DNA of 59,612 nt from an uncultured Sphingomonadales bacterium (lineage in GTDB: Bacteria > Pseudomonadota > Alphaproteobacteria > Sphingomonadales > Sphingomonadaceae), in the NCBI GenBank assembly GCA_903832325.1, contig CAILBC010000040.1:1-59612 (forward strand). The letters are read 5' to 3'. The notes under the pieces were generated by a model. The model ran no database searches and had not been told where the DNA came from. It saw only the letters and a program-made list of their open reading frames with translations. Below, piece after piece: positions 18,401 through 26,958 of this stretch; the first letter of the stretch is position 1; each line of letters starts with the position of its first letter. The translations under genes and the position numbers were made by a program.

Positions 18401-18903
18401 AGCCCGGCAATGCCCGCGGCCTCTTCCAGCATCATCCGCCGTTCGGCGGGTTTGGCGGCAATCACCGCGGCGATGCGCCCCTGGCTGACGAGCGCCGGGC
18501 TGTGCGCGCCGGTGGCGGCATCGGCAAAGACCAGCGCGATGTCACGCGCGCGCACATCGCGGCCATTGACGCGATAGACACTGCCTGCGCCGCGTTCGAT
18601 GCGCCGCACCACGTCCAGCTCGGTGCCCCAGGTGCCGGGCTCGTCAAGCTCTGCGCTCAGCATGACTTCGGCAAAATCGCGTGCCGGGCGGCGCGCGGTG
18701 CCGGCAAAGATCACATCGTCCATGCCGCCGCCGCGCATGGCGCGCGCGGAATTTTCACCCATGACCCAGCGGATCGCTTCGAGCAGATTGGATTTGCCGC
18801 AACCGTTGGGGCCGACAACCCCGGTCAGCCCGGGTTCGATGCGCAGCTCGGCCGGTTCGACAAAGCTTTTGAAGCCTGTCAGCCGAAGCCGCTTGAACTG
18901 CAT
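15463..18903 (-). CDS. smc: Chromosome segregation protein SMC
   Basis: A 1146-residue SMC ATPase that with ScpA/ScpB organises and segregates the chromosome. Head N: MQFKRLRLTGFKSFVEPAEL with Walker A GPNGCGKSN. Two Ala/Arg/Glu-rich coiled-coil arms flank a hinge around the middle (region GRGPTALSATRVAPGYERALAAVLG). Head C: signature LLSGGEQALTA and Walker B VLDEVDAPLDD. The start is the ATG with AAGGAGCAACG upstream. The arms are extremely Ala-rich, which creates long open frames on the opposite strand. Sits in the operon dciA-dsb-dsb-smc-nat. Confidence 0.96.
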   Translation of the reverse strand: MQFKRLRLTGFKSFVEPAELRIEPGLTGVVGPNGCGKSNLLEAIRWVMGENSARAMRGGGMDDVIFAGTARRPARDFAEVMLSAELDEPGTWGTELDVVRRIERGAGSVYRVNGRDVRARDIALVFADAATGAHSPALVSQGRIAAVIAAKPAERRMMLEEAAGIAGLHVRRRDAETRLRATEANLARLDDLVAALDARIGTLRRQARAAERYKALSDAIRVAEATMVFARWRDAAAAADAARAALAAAEAAVATAQTAAQAAQGAQHQAAAALSEAREMLFDRRQDAQAHAQRMASLATQLQAAEDRLGDIDRQMARITGDSESADRLSRDAAEAQARLSTDLARAETALKDEEDRQPHLRAARDRAEADSRNAELALAAATAEQAGIDAEWRVAEAAVNAARARLARSEADAARIAAQTEALAREPDPALRLAEAETARDRATAALSAARDRRAAQTTAREALGEARDAAAQALAAARAELTGIEREAEALARDKAARDRAATAKGRGPTALSATRVAPGYERALAAVLGRDAAAPVGPVHAGAEGRFWTGATAPAPLPDALAHHITAAPPELAARLALVRVAETDGGEPLAPGEWLVTRAGRLRRWDGFVAAGEGAAEAATLEAENRLRALEAILPGARAAQATAQTADTAARADLATAQADLAATERALAAAGDAERAALRALDAAQSAAALRRSRAAELDRGRADCATQGAAAQAELAEAEARRAALPDPAAGRAALDAARLHNQAARVALQGASAALAATEQAVAVGRERLASLKGDIRGWQARASDAARRLAEMAARAEELTAERAIHAAKPVALNAEILAGDGLRARLATDLAAAEAAQAQAEARSRSADQALAQAAEALATARETRAGLAARAQNEDQRRQDMAAASGERFQCPPPLLPARLGFDGDAVGSAATVAADHDRLVADRERLGPVNLVAAEDLAGAEGDHATTIRERDELTEAVGRLRGSIGALNREGRERLRAAFEAVDAHFRRLFARLFGGGEAHLALIDSDDPLEAGLEIFAQPPGKKLQSLTLLSGGEQALTAVALIFGLFLTNPAPICVLDEVDAPLDDANVERFCDMLDAMVAETRTRYLIVTHNAVTMSRMHRLFGVTMVERGVSRLVSVDLGGAEQLLAAAP

Positions 18904-18952
18904 CGTTGCTCCTTCTTGTGCAAAATCCGCGTTGCGGATTTCGCGTGCAGCA

Positions 18953-19714
18953 TTATCGCGCGCCGGCCTTTTGCAGCAGCGGTTCAAGCCCGTCCCACGA
19001 GGCAACATCTTCGTTGCGGCCATTCAGAATGAACGCAGGCGTGCCGGTTACGTTGAATTCCTTGGTCGCCTTGTCAGTCGCATTGGCCAGCGCCGTGGCG
19101 TGGCCGATATCGCCAAGGCAGGTCGATCCCTGTTCGGTGGCAATGCCGCGCTGGGCAAAGAAATCGTTCATCCCGGTGACGCGGGCGAGCATCGCCGGGC
19201 GCTGGTTGGCGGGCAGGGCCTGCACGCGCTGCATCACGTCATTGCCCGCCGCCTTCAGATTGGTGAACATCGTCGGCTGCCACGCCCAGAACTGTTCGGC
19301 CATCGGGATCAGCGTTTCAGGGGTGTTGGCGCATGTGGCGAGCAGCACTGCCGGCACGTCGAGCGGGTTCAGCAGGAAAAAGCGCAGTTCATAGCTGACC
19401 CGGCCCGAATTCACGTACTGGTCGCGCAAATGGGGAAAGCCTTCGGCCGAAAACGCCGCGCAGTGCGAACACGACAGCGCGCCATATTCCACCAGCTTCA
19501 GCGGAGCATCGGGATTGCCCATGCGATAGCCGCCATCGGCGGTCGCGGTGATCACGTCGCTCCACTGCTTGCCGGCGGGGGGCGCCACTTTGGGCAGCGC
19601 GGTGTCGGCCACCGCAGCGGCATCGTCCTTTTTGCCACAGGCGGACAGCCCCAGCGCAACAGGGATCAGGGCAAGGGCCAGGGCGGCGGCGCGAAGCGGG
19701 CGAAAGCGTGTCAT
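18953..19714 (-). CDS. DsbA-like thiol-disulfide oxidoreductase lipoprotein
   Basis: A 253-residue exported thioredoxin-fold protein. A signal peptide ends in a lipobox (ALGLSAC), so it is probably membrane-anchored in the periplasm. The active site is CSHC in VEYGALSCSHCAAF, with a cis-Pro loop at VTGTPAFILNG; the helical insertion between them is DsbA-like. It probably catalyses disulfide formation or reduction. It is a paralogue of the next gene upstream and lies 49 bp before smc. The ATG at 19714 was chosen over the ORF's upstream start to give a normal signal peptide. Confidence 0.88.
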   Translation of the reverse strand: MTRFRPLRAAALALALIPVALGLSACGKKDDAAAVADTALPKVAPPAGKQWSDVITATADGGYRMGNPDAPLKLVEYGALSCSHCAAFSAEGFPHLRDQYVNSGRVSYELRFFLLNPLDVPAVLLATCANTPETLIPMAEQFWAWQPTMFTNLKAAGNDVMQRVQALPANQRPAMLARVTGMNDFFAQRGIATEQGSTCLGDIGHATALANATDKATKEFNVTGTPAFILNGRNEDVASWDGLEPLLQKAGAR

Positions 19715-19777
19715 CGGCTCTTTCGGATGTTGGCGAAACGGGTTCACGGGGGGTTTAGCGCAGGCAGGAAGGCCGGG

Positions 19778-20539
19778 TCAACGCAGACGGGCATCCAGCT
19801 GCGGCTTGAGCGATTCCCACGAATAAGTCCCGGTCAGCGTCAGGCCGTTGATCAGGAAACCGGGCGTGCCGTTGATGAATTCCTTTTCCGCGGCATCGCT
19901 GGTGTGCTTGGCAATGCGATCGGCAAGCGCGCGATCGGCCAGGCAGTGGTCCATTTCAGCGCGCGAATAGCCGCGCCGTTCCATGATCGCATAAAGCCCC
20001 AGGTCCGAGGCGATCGCGCGCATCTTGGTCGCAAAGTCGGGGCTTTCCCAGCGGCCTTTCTGCGCCTCGCTCAGCTTTCCCGTCGGTTCCAGCCAGGTGC
20101 GCTGCGCGGCGAGCAGCGCCTGCGTGTTGCCAAAGAACTTTGACGGCGGGCCGCATTCGGCCAGCAGCGAGGCCGCAATGTCGAGCCCGTTGCGCAGGAA
20201 CGGGCGGATTTCATACGTGCCCTTGCCCGGCCCGATCATGCCGATGCGCAAGGGCGCGTCGGCCTCGGCCTCGAATTCGGCGCAATGCGGACAGGTATAG
20301 CTGATATAGGCGACCAGATGCACCGGCGCGGCCGGATCGCCCAGCATATAGCCGTCTTCGGGCGTGCGCGTGACTTTGGTCAGCCAGTTGGCCGAATTGG
20401 CGCCGCTGTTGGGCAGGGCATGCTTCGCGCCGTGCGCGCGCGCCGGGGGCGCGGCCGCTGCGGGCTGCACGGCAAACAGGGCCAGCGCGGAAAGGCCGGC
20501 AATCAGCAGCTGAAACAGGCGGACGGGCAGGTTTGGCAT
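19778..20539 (-). CDS. DsbA-like periplasmic thiol-disulfide oxidoreductase
   Basis: A 253-residue exported protein with a signal peptide (QLLIAGLSALALFAVQPAAAA) and a DsbA-type active site CPHC in AYISYTCPHCAEF; the cis-Pro region is NGTPGFLINGL. It differs from its downstream paralogue in having CPHC rather than CSHC and no lipobox, so the pair may divide oxidase and other roles. The dciA-dsb-dsb-smc order suggests co-transcription (45 and 63 bp gaps). Confidence 0.88.
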   Translation of the reverse strand: MPNLPVRLFQLLIAGLSALALFAVQPAAAAPPARAHGAKHALPNSGANSANWLTKVTRTPEDGYMLGDPAAPVHLVAYISYTCPHCAEFEAEADAPLRIGMIGPGKGTYEIRPFLRNGLDIAASLLAECGPPSKFFGNTQALLAAQRTWLEPTGKLSEAQKGRWESPDFATKMRAIASDLGLYAIMERRGYSRAEMDHCLADRALADRIAKHTSDAAEKEFINGTPGFLINGLTLTGTYSWESLKPQLDARLR

Positions 20540-20584
20540 ATCATGTCCTGATGTTGGCAGGTTCTGGTGTCAGCGAATCTGGGC

Positions 20585-21202
20585 TCAGCGTATCCGGGGT
20601 GGCCGGCCCGGTGCCGTGCCCGGAATTGGTGCATTGTCGCGCGGCGGGTCTCCGCTTGCCCGTTCCAGGCTGCGCGCCAGCGATTCGAGCACTGTGCGCA
20701 GTTCCGGATCGCCGATATCGCGCAGGCTGTCGCCCAGTTCGATCGGCACGGGTTTCAGCGCGGGTGGGCCTTTGGCGCCCGCTGTCGCGCCCGTGCTGGC
20801 AGCGGGCGCCTGAACGGTGCCTTGCCGCAAGCGCACTTGCGCGACCGCGCGATAGCCGAAAAAGCGGTTCACCCGCTCGATGATTTCGGGGATCACATGC
20901 TGGATCAGCGGCGCATGCGCCGGGCTGACCACCAGGTGCAGCGTGCCCTCGGCCTTTTCGCCCACGGGGAAACGGATCGATTCGGGCACGCAATGGCGCG
21001 CATGGGCGGCCCCGACGATTTCGGGCCAGCGCGTGACCACGCTCGATTGCACAAAGCCGAAACGGCGGAACGCGGTGCGGCCGATCGCGGGCATCAGATC
21101 GCCGATCACGCGCGCTTCGCCGCCGCGCGCGCGTTCGAATGTGCGCGGTGCGTCTTTTCCGCCCGTACCCTTGCGATCACGTTCCTTCACGCCCCGTCCC
21201 AT
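20585..21202 (-). CDS. dciA: DciA-family (DUF721) replication protein
   Basis: A 205-residue protein with the DUF721 domain: AFRRFGFVQSSVVTRWPEIVG, then GTLHLVVSPAHAPLIQHVIPEIIERVNRFFGYRAVAQVRL. DciA loads or regulates the replicative helicase DnaB in bacteria lacking DnaC. The N-terminus is basic and the C-terminal tail Pro/Ala-rich, as is common in alphaproteobacteria. The ATG chosen lies only 14 bp from the divergent mutY start. Confidence 0.85.
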   Translation of the reverse strand: MGRGVKERDRKGTGGKDAPRTFERARGGEARVIGDLMPAIGRTAFRRFGFVQSSVVTRWPEIVGAAHARHCVPESIRFPVGEKAEGTLHLVVSPAHAPLIQHVIPEIIERVNRFFGYRAVAQVRLRQGTVQAPAASTGATAGAKGPPALKPVPIELGDSLRDIGDPELRTVLESLARSLERASGDPPRDNAPIPGTAPGRPPRIR

Positions 21203-21216
21203 GCCATAGCTGCGCG

Positions 21217-22440
21217 ATGCAGGCCAGCACCCAGTCAGTTTCGTCGCCATCCTTTGCGTCCCGATCCGTTGTGGCTGAAACCGTCGCACCGCGCCTGTTG
21301 CACTGGTATGATGGCCATGCCCGCGTGCTGCCCTGGCGCAGCCCGCCCGGCGCGGACCAGCCTGCGCAAAGGCCCGATCCCTATCGCGTGTGGCTGTCCG
21401 AAGTCATGCTGCAGCAGACCACGGTGATGGCGGTAAAGCCCTATTTTGCGCGCTTTGTCGAACGCTGGCCCACCGTGAACGCACTGGCAGCGGCGGATGA
21501 TGCCGATGTGATGGCGGCCTGGGCGGGGCTCGGCTATTACAGCCGCGCGCGCAATCTGATCGCCTGCGCGCGCGCCGTTGCGGCAATGGGCGGCTTTCCC
21601 GATAGCGAAGAGGGCCTGCGCGCGCTGCCCGGGCTGGGCGCCTATACCGCGGCGGCGGTCGCGGCGATTGCGTTTGGCCGTGCGGCGGTGGTGGTCGATG
21701 CCAATGTCGAACGCGTGGTGGCGCGCCTGTTTGCGATTGCCGATCCGCTGCCCGGCGCGCGCCCGGCGATCCGTGCGGCGGCGGCCACGATCACCCCGGC
21801 GGCGCGCGCGGGCGATTTTGCGCAAGGCATGATGGACCTGGGCGCCACGATCTGCACCGCGCGCAGCCCGCGCTGCCTGCTGTGCCCCTTGCGCGAAATC
21901 TGCGCGGCCGATCGCCTGGGCCTTGCCGCCGGCCTGCCGGCGAAGGCACCGAAAAAGGCCAAGCCGCTGCGCACCGGGCATGCCTGGTGGGTGGAACGCG
22001 ATGGCGCGGTGTGGCTGGTCACGCGCCCGGGCACGGGCATGCTGGGCGGAATGCGCGCGCTGCCCGATGATGGCTGGTCGGCGCGCGCCGATGGCCATGG
22101 CCGGCCGCCGTTTGCCGGCACCTGGCGTGCCGGCGGGGTGGTGCGCCACGGCTTCACCCATTTCGATCTCGAATTGCAATTGATGCTTTGCGACGCGCCG
22201 GAAATCGGGCACGACTTGCCCGAACCGGTAAAAGCCGGTGCCAGAGAAGGCCTGGGAGAAGGCGAAGACGAAGGCTGGGGCGAAGGCTGGGGAGAAGGCG
22301 AAGGCCGGGGCGAATATTGGCCGGTCGACGCGATCGCAGCGGCCGGTCTGCCAACGGTGTTTGCCAAGGCGGCACGGCTGGCCATCGCGGCACAGGACCA
22401 AACGAGTGGAGAAGATGATAATGTCCGCAAGGATCGGTAA
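21217..22440 (+). CDS. mutY: A/G-specific adenine DNA glycosylase
   Basis: A 407-residue HhH-GPD glycosylase that removes adenine mispaired with 8-oxoguanine. Catalytic Glu in SEVMLQQT, Asp in VVVDANVERV, and a [4Fe-4S] loop C-x6-C-x2-C-x5-C (CTARSPRCLLCPLREIC). The C-terminal MutT-like domain recognises 8-oxoG; inside it, before YWPVDAI, is an unusual Gly/Glu/Trp repeat (EGLGEGEDEGWGEGWGEGEG). First gene of a four-gene run of overlapping genes. The start reads MQASTQSVSS; a GTG at 21271 is an alternative nearer to the domain. Confidence 0.94.
   Translation: MQASTQSVSSPSFASRSVVAETVAPRLLHWYDGHARVLPWRSPPGADQPAQRPDPYRVWLSEVMLQQTTVMAVKPYFARFVERWPTVNALAAADDADVMAAWAGLGYYSRARNLIACARAVAAMGGFPDSEEGLRALPGLGAYTAAAVAAIAFGRAAVVVDANVERVVARLFAIADPLPGARPAIRAAAATITPAARAGDFAQGMMDLGATICTARSPRCLLCPLREICAADRLGLAAGLPAKAPKKAKPLRTGHAWWVERDGAVWLVTRPGTGMLGGMRALPDDGWSARADGHGRPPFAGTWRAGGVVRHGFTHFDLELQLMLCDAPEIGHDLPEPVKAGAREGLGEGEDEGWGEGWGEGEGRGEYWPVDAIAAAGLPTVFAKAARLAIAAQDQTSGEDDNVRKDR
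22246..22314. repeat. GAAGGC-type minisatellite inside mutY
   Basis: Short repeated GAAGGC/TGGGGC blocks encode a Gly-Glu-Trp stretch in the MutY C-terminal domain. It appears to be a local expansion with no counterpart in typical MutY proteins. Confidence 0.6.
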
Positions 22441-23752
22441 TACCAGTGTTCTGGCGCAGGGCGGCCTTTCCCGGCGCGGGTTTCTTGGCAGTGCGCTGCT
22501 GGCCGGTGGCGCCGCATTCATGCCGCGCCTGGCCTTTGCCGCGCCCGATGCCGAGGCGATGTGGCCGCAAGTGGCCAAGCTGGTGCACGCTTATGCCGAT
22601 ACCGGCCGCCTGCCGGGCGTGCTCGCCTATCTGGGCATGGGCGACCGCGTGGCGATGATCGCGCGCGGGGTGCAGACGCTGGGCGATCCGCGCGCGGTCG
22701 ATGCAGACAGCCTTTATCGCGCCTATTCGATGACCAAGCCGATTACCGGCATGGCGGCGATGATGCTGATCGATGAAGGCCGGCTGGGGCTGGATCAGCC
22801 GATTGCCGATATCCTGCCCAAATTCGCAAAGATGCAGGTGCAGGTGATCCCGGACGGATCGATCACCGATCTGCGCCCGGCAAAGACCCCGATCACCGTG
22901 CGCCATCTGCTGACGCACACCGCGGGCCTGGGCTATACCATCATCCAAAAGGGCCCGCTGAAGGCGGCCTATCTGGCCGCCGGGCTGGTCCCGGCCGAAG
23001 TAAGCCGGGTGCAGATTCCGGGCCTTGAAAGCGGCAAGATCCTGCCCAGCCTCGCCGCCTTTGCCGATGGCCTGGCCGAAATGCCGCTGGTTTATGAACC
23101 GGGCACGAAATGGTCCTATTCGGTGTCGCTCGATCTGCTGGGGCGGGTGATCGAAGTCGTGGCGGGGCAGCCGTTCGATGCCTTTGTGCAGGATCGCATC
23201 TTTGGCCCTTGCGGCATGACCAGCTCGGGCTTCCGCGTCGCGCCGCAAAATGCCGAACATCTCACCACCAATTACGGCCTGATCAAGGACAAGCTGCTGC
23301 CGATCGACCCGGCAAAAACCTCGATCTATCTCGATCCGCCGGCCTATCCGTTTGGCGGCGCTGGTCTGGTGACATCGCCGCGCGATTATGACCGGTTCCT
23401 GGCCATGCTGCTGGGCTATGGCCGGTTGGGCACCACGCGGGTCATGTCGGAACGCGCGGTGCGCATCGGCACCAGCAATCTGCTGCCCACGGGCGTTGGC
23501 GGGCCGGACTGGGATCCGGTGCCTTCGGGCTTTGGCGCAGGCGGCCGGGTCGGGCTGGGTGACCAGGCGGGCACGTTCGGCTGGTCTGGCGCGGCGGGCA
23601 CGGTGGGCTTTGTCAGCTATCGCGCGGGCCTGCGCGCCGGGCTGTGGGTGCAATACATGCCATCGAGCGCACTGCCGATCGGCGATGAATTCCGCGATGC
23701 GGTGCGCGCCGACGTGATCGCCGGCATGAAGGCCGTGAAGGCCGCGGCATGA
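22421..23752 (+). CDS. Tat-exported class C beta-lactamase-like serine hydrolase
   Basis: A 443-residue serine hydrolase of the beta-lactamase/EstB/DD-peptidase group. A twin-arginine signal is visible (LSRRGFLGSALLAGGAAF). The active-site SxxK is SMTK in YRAYSMTKPITGMAA, and the YxS-like motif is YSYS in GTKWSYSVSLDLLG; a late FGWSGAAGT corresponds to the third motif. Family members include esterases, so beta-lactam hydrolysis is not implied. The ATG at 22421 follows GGAGAAG at good spacing; the gene overlaps mutY by 20 bp. Confidence 0.85.
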   Translation: MSARIGNTSVLAQGGLSRRGFLGSALLAGGAAFMPRLAFAAPDAEAMWPQVAKLVHAYADTGRLPGVLAYLGMGDRVAMIARGVQTLGDPRAVDADSLYRAYSMTKPITGMAAMMLIDEGRLGLDQPIADILPKFAKMQVQVIPDGSITDLRPAKTPITVRHLLTHTAGLGYTIIQKGPLKAAYLAAGLVPAEVSRVQIPGLESGKILPSLAAFADGLAEMPLVYEPGTKWSYSVSLDLLGRVIEVVAGQPFDAFVQDRIFGPCGMTSSGFRVAPQNAEHLTTNYGLIKDKLLPIDPAKTSIYLDPPAYPFGGAGLVTSPRDYDRFLAMLLGYGRLGTTRVMSERAVRIGTSNLLPTGVGGPDWDPVPSGFGAGGRVGLGDQAGTFGWSGAAGTVGFVSYRAGLRAGLWVQYMPSSALPIGDEFRDAVRADVIAGMKAVKAAA

Positions 23753-24660
23753 CCGGATCGGTGATCGCGTTTTCCGGATCGGTGATTGCCTTCTCCGGAT
23801 CGGTGATTGATCGTGCCGATGCAGTGCGCGCCGATCCCGAACGGCTGGCGGCGCTGACCACCTGGCGCGCGCGGCTGCTGCGGCTGGATGGGCTTGCCCC
23901 GCTGGTTGCCCCCGATGGCGGGCTGGAATGGGGGTCACTGGCCGATGCCGATCCCGCGGCAGAGCTGGTGTTTCTGGGGCTGGACCCCGATGGCCGCGCC
24001 TGTTTTGTGGCGGTTGATCCCAAACTGGTCGGCGTGGGCAGCGTGGCGCCGCCCGATCCGCGGCTGTGGCAGGTCATGGGTCTGCTGTCGCCGGCGGACC
24101 TGGCGGTCTATGGCGCGGCCAAGGCGCTGGTCGATTGGCACGCGCGGCACCGGTTTTGCGCGCGCTGCGGCCACACCACCGATTTGCGCAAGGGCGGGTG
24201 GCAGCGCAGTTGCACCAATCCTGTGTGCAAGGCCGAACATTTCCCGCGCACCGATCCGGTTACGATCATGACGGTGGAACACGAAGGCCGCCTGCTGCTG
24301 GGGCGCCAGCCGCGCTTTCCCCCGCGGCGCTATTCCGCGCTGGCCGGGTTTGTCGAACCGGGCGAAACGGTGGAAGAGGCCGTGGCGCGCGAAATTTCCG
24401 AAGAGGCCGGCCTGGTGGTGCGCGATGTGCGCTATGTCGCCAGCCAGCCCTGGCCGTTTCCGTCGTCGCTGATGATCGCCTGCCATGCGGTGGCCGACAG
24501 CGCCGAGCTGACGATTGACCGGACCGAACTGGACGATGCGCGCTGGTTCACCCGCGACGATGTGATCGCCGCGATGGCCGGACACGAAGATGCAACGTTC
24601 ATCGCCCCGCCGCCCTTTGCCATCGCGCATCACCTGCTCGTGTGGTGGCTGAAGCAATGA
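23749..24660 (+). CDS. nudC: NAD(H) diphosphatase NudC
   Basis: A 303-residue Nudix enzyme that cleaves NADH/NAD diphosphate and can remove NAD caps from RNA. A zinc ribbon (FCARCG...SCTNPVC) precedes the Nudix box GFVEPGETVEEAVAREISEEAG, followed by the NudC-specific SQPWPFPSSLM. The N-terminus is a translated 21-bp repeat giving SGSVIAF copies, not part of the fold. ATG overlaps the previous stop by 4 bp (ATGA). Confidence 0.93.
   Translation: MTGSVIAFSGSVIAFSGSVIDRADAVRADPERLAALTTWRARLLRLDGLAPLVAPDGGLEWGSLADADPAAELVFLGLDPDGRACFVAVDPKLVGVGSVAPPDPRLWQVMGLLSPADLAVYGAAKALVDWHARHRFCARCGHTTDLRKGGWQRSCTNPVCKAEHFPRTDPVTIMTVEHEGRLLLGRQPRFPPRRYSALAGFVEPGETVEEAVAREISEEAGLVVRDVRYVASQPWPFPSSLMIACHAVADSAELTIDRTELDDARWFTRDDVIAAMAGHEDATFIAPPPFAIAHHLLVWWLKQ
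23755..23811. repeat. 21-bp tandem repeat in the nudC 5' end
   Basis: Units beginning GGATCGGTGAT at 23755, 23776 and 23797 (third partial) encode repeated GSVIAFS at the NudC N-terminus. The copies differ at a few bases while the peptide is kept. Confidence 0.75.
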
Positions 24661-25346
24661 CCGCGCACCCCGTCACGATCGATATCTGGTCGGATGTGAT
24701 GTGCCCGTGGTGCGTGATCGGCGCGCGCCAGCTTGATACCGCGCTGGCCGGACTGCATGGCGAAGTCTCGGCCACGATCCGGTACCACCCGTTCGAGCTC
24801 AATCCCGACATGCCGGCCGAAGGCGAAGACCAGCGCGCCCATATCATGCGCAAATATGGCCGCACCGCCGATCAGGCGGCAGACGGCCGCGAACGGCTGC
24901 GCGCGGCCGGTGCCGCCGCGGGCTATGCCTTTGATTATACCGGCCCGGGCGATCCGCCGCCGGCGATGATGTGGAACACGCGTGATGCGCACAAGCTGCT
25001 GGTGATGGCGCTGCGCGATCATGGCGCGGCGGTGCAGGTGCGGCTGAAACACGCGCTGTTCGATGCGCATTTTCAGGCGCGCCGCAATGTGTCACAGCCC
25101 GCCGTGCTGGCCGATATTGCCGAATCGGTGGGGATCGACCGGGCCACGGCGCTGGCCGCGATTGCGGATGAAGAGCTTGATGCGATTGTCACCGCCGGCG
25201 AACAGCAGGCGTGGGATTGGAACATCAGCGGCGTTCCGGCGATGATCGTGAACGGCAAATACCTGATTCCCGGCGCGCAGGACCCGGCCACGTATGCCAA
25301 TCTGCTGCGCCGCGTGGTGGCACGCGAATCTGCTGCGCAAATGTAA
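24657..25346 (+). CDS. FrnE-like DsbA-family oxidoreductase
   Basis: A 229-residue cytoplasmic DsbA-fold protein without signal peptide, with active-site CPWC in DIWSDVMCPWCVIGARQL and NGKYLIPGAQ after the cis-Pro loop (SGVPAMIVNG). This matches the FrnE/2-hydroxychromene isomerase-like group, involved in cytosolic redox or isomerisation reactions. It overlaps nudC by 4 bp and ends the mutY operon. Confidence 0.88.
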   Translation: MTAHPVTIDIWSDVMCPWCVIGARQLDTALAGLHGEVSATIRYHPFELNPDMPAEGEDQRAHIMRKYGRTADQAADGRERLRAAGAAAGYAFDYTGPGDPPPAMMWNTRDAHKLLVMALRDHGAAVQVRLKHALFDAHFQARRNVSQPAVLADIAESVGIDRATALAAIADEELDAIVTAGEQQAWDWNISGVPAMIVNGKYLIPGAQDPATYANLLRRVVARESAAQM

Positions 25347-25465
25347 CGGTGGTGCTTGGCAAAGCGGCTTACTTCGGGGATATACGGGCAGGCGATGCTA
25401 ACGACGGTTAACGAACGCGGGGCAGGGCGACCAACGCCGGGCACCCGCAGACCCATGGAGAGACG

Positions 25466-26893
25466 ATGATGACTGACCTCTATCGCAATCTTATCGACGG
25501 TGACATGGTCACCACTGCGGCGATGATCGACGTGATCAATCCCGCCAATGAACAGGTCGTCGGCCAGGTCCCGGCCTGCACCGCGGATGAGCTTGACCGG
25601 GCAGTGGCGGCCGCGCGGCGCGCGTTCAAGACCTGGTCGAAAACCCCGGTGGAGGAACGGCGCGCGGTGATCCGCGCGATGGCCGGTGCGATCGATGCCA
25701 ATTTTGAAGAGCTGTATCGCCTGCTGACCACCGAACAGGGCAAGCCGCACATGCAGGCGCAGTTCGAAATCGGCGCATCATCGGCGATGATGAACGCGCA
25801 GTCGACGCTCAGCCTCGAAGACGTGATCAACGAAGACAGCGAAGAACGGCTCAGCCGCACCCGCCGTGTGCCGGTGGGCGTGGTCGGCGGGATCGTGCCG
25901 TGGAATTTTCCGCTGCTGATGGCGGTGCAGAAAATTGCGCCGGCGATTCTGTCGGGCTGCACGATCGTGCTGAAGCCTTCGCCGTTCACCCCGCTGACCA
26001 CGCTGCGTTTTGCCGAACTGATCAAGGACCTGGTGCCCGCGGGCGTGGTCAACATCATCACCGGCGAAGACAGCCTGGGGCCGCTGATCACCGCGCACCC
26101 CGATATCGACAAGATCACCTTCACCGGATCGACCGCCACCGGCAAGAAGATCATGGAAGGCGCCAGCAAGGATCTGAAGCGGATCACGCTGGAACTGGGC
26201 GGCAACGATGCCTCGATCGTGCTGCCCGATGCCGATGTGAAAAAAGTGGCCGAACAGCTGTTCTGGTCCAGCTTTACCAATGCCGGGCAGATCTGCGTGG
26301 CGGCCAAGCGCATCTATATCCACGAAGACATCTATGACGAACTGAGCGCGGCCATCGCCGATGTTGCGCGCACGGTCACGGTGGGTGACGGCGCCAACCA
26401 GGGCACCGGGGTCGGCCCGATCCAGAACAAGAAGCAGTTCGACCGCGTGTGCGAACTGATCGAGGATGCCAGGACCAATGGTTACAAGTTTCTGGTTGGC
26501 GGCAATGTCGATCCTTCGGGATCGGGCTATTACGTGCCGATCACGATCCTCGACAATCCGCCCGAAGACGCGCGGATCGTGGCCGAGGAACAGTTTGGCC
26601 CGGTCATGCCGCTGATGAAGTTTTCGACCGAAGAGGAAGTGATCGCGCGCGCCAACAATTCGGACTATGGTCTGGCCGGTGCAGTATGGACCAGCAATCC
26701 CGATCGCGGCGTGGCGATTGCCGAACAGCTGGAAACCGGCACGGTGTGGATCAACGAATTCCTCCACTTGTCGCCCTTCGCGCCGTTCGGCGGGCACAAG
26801 CAATCGGGCTTTGGCGCCGAATATGGCGTGGAAGGGCTGAAGGAATTCACCTATTCGCAGGTCATCACGGTAAAGCGCAACGCCTTCGCCTGA
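25466..26893 (+). CDS. NAD(P)-dependent aldehyde dehydrogenase
   Basis: A 475-residue ALDH superfamily enzyme with all catalytic motifs: VPWNFPLLMA (oxyanion Asn), ITLELGGNDASIV (general-base Glu), NAGQICVAAKR (catalytic Cys) and EEQFGPVMP. It is closest in style to succinate-semialdehyde or related dehydrogenases; substrate unproven. Two ATGs are adjacent at 25466 and 25469, with GGAGAGACG upstream. A strong terminator follows, so it is probably monocistronic. Confidence 0.88.
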   Translation: MMTDLYRNLIDGDMVTTAAMIDVINPANEQVVGQVPACTADELDRAVAAARRAFKTWSKTPVEERRAVIRAMAGAIDANFEELYRLLTTEQGKPHMQAQFEIGASSAMMNAQSTLSLEDVINEDSEERLSRTRRVPVGVVGGIVPWNFPLLMAVQKIAPAILSGCTIVLKPSPFTPLTTLRFAELIKDLVPAGVVNIITGEDSLGPLITAHPDIDKITFTGSTATGKKIMEGASKDLKRITLELGGNDASIVLPDADVKKVAEQLFWSSFTNAGQICVAAKRIYIHEDIYDELSAAIADVARTVTVGDGANQGTGVGPIQNKKQFDRVCELIEDARTNGYKFLVGGNVDPSGSGYYVPITILDNPPEDARIVAEEQFGPVMPLMKFSTEEEVIARANNSDYGLAGAVWTSNPDRGVAIAEQLETGTVWINEFLHLSPFAPFGGHKQSGFGAEYGVEGLKEFTYSQVITVKRNAFA

Positions 26894-26913
26894 TTATCGG
26901 CCTGATACATGAC

Positions 26914-26952
26914 AAAGGGGGCACCGGCCGGATGCGGTCGGTGCCCTTTTTT
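26914..26952 (+). terminator. Strong intrinsic terminator after the aldehyde dehydrogenase
   Basis: GGGCACCG (26919-26926) pairs with CGGTGCCC (26939-26946), followed by six T residues; an A-run (26914-26916) on the left makes it plausible in both directions. It also serves the convergent DUF1489 gene. Confidence 0.88.
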
Positions 26953-26958
26953 CTGGTG

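Noticed and set aside
15355..19032. A 1225-codon open frame antisense to smc
   Set aside because: It mirrors the Ala/Arg-rich coiled-coil codons of smc, whose strand shows the Walker A, Walker B and signature motifs. High GC produces such long opposite-strand frames.
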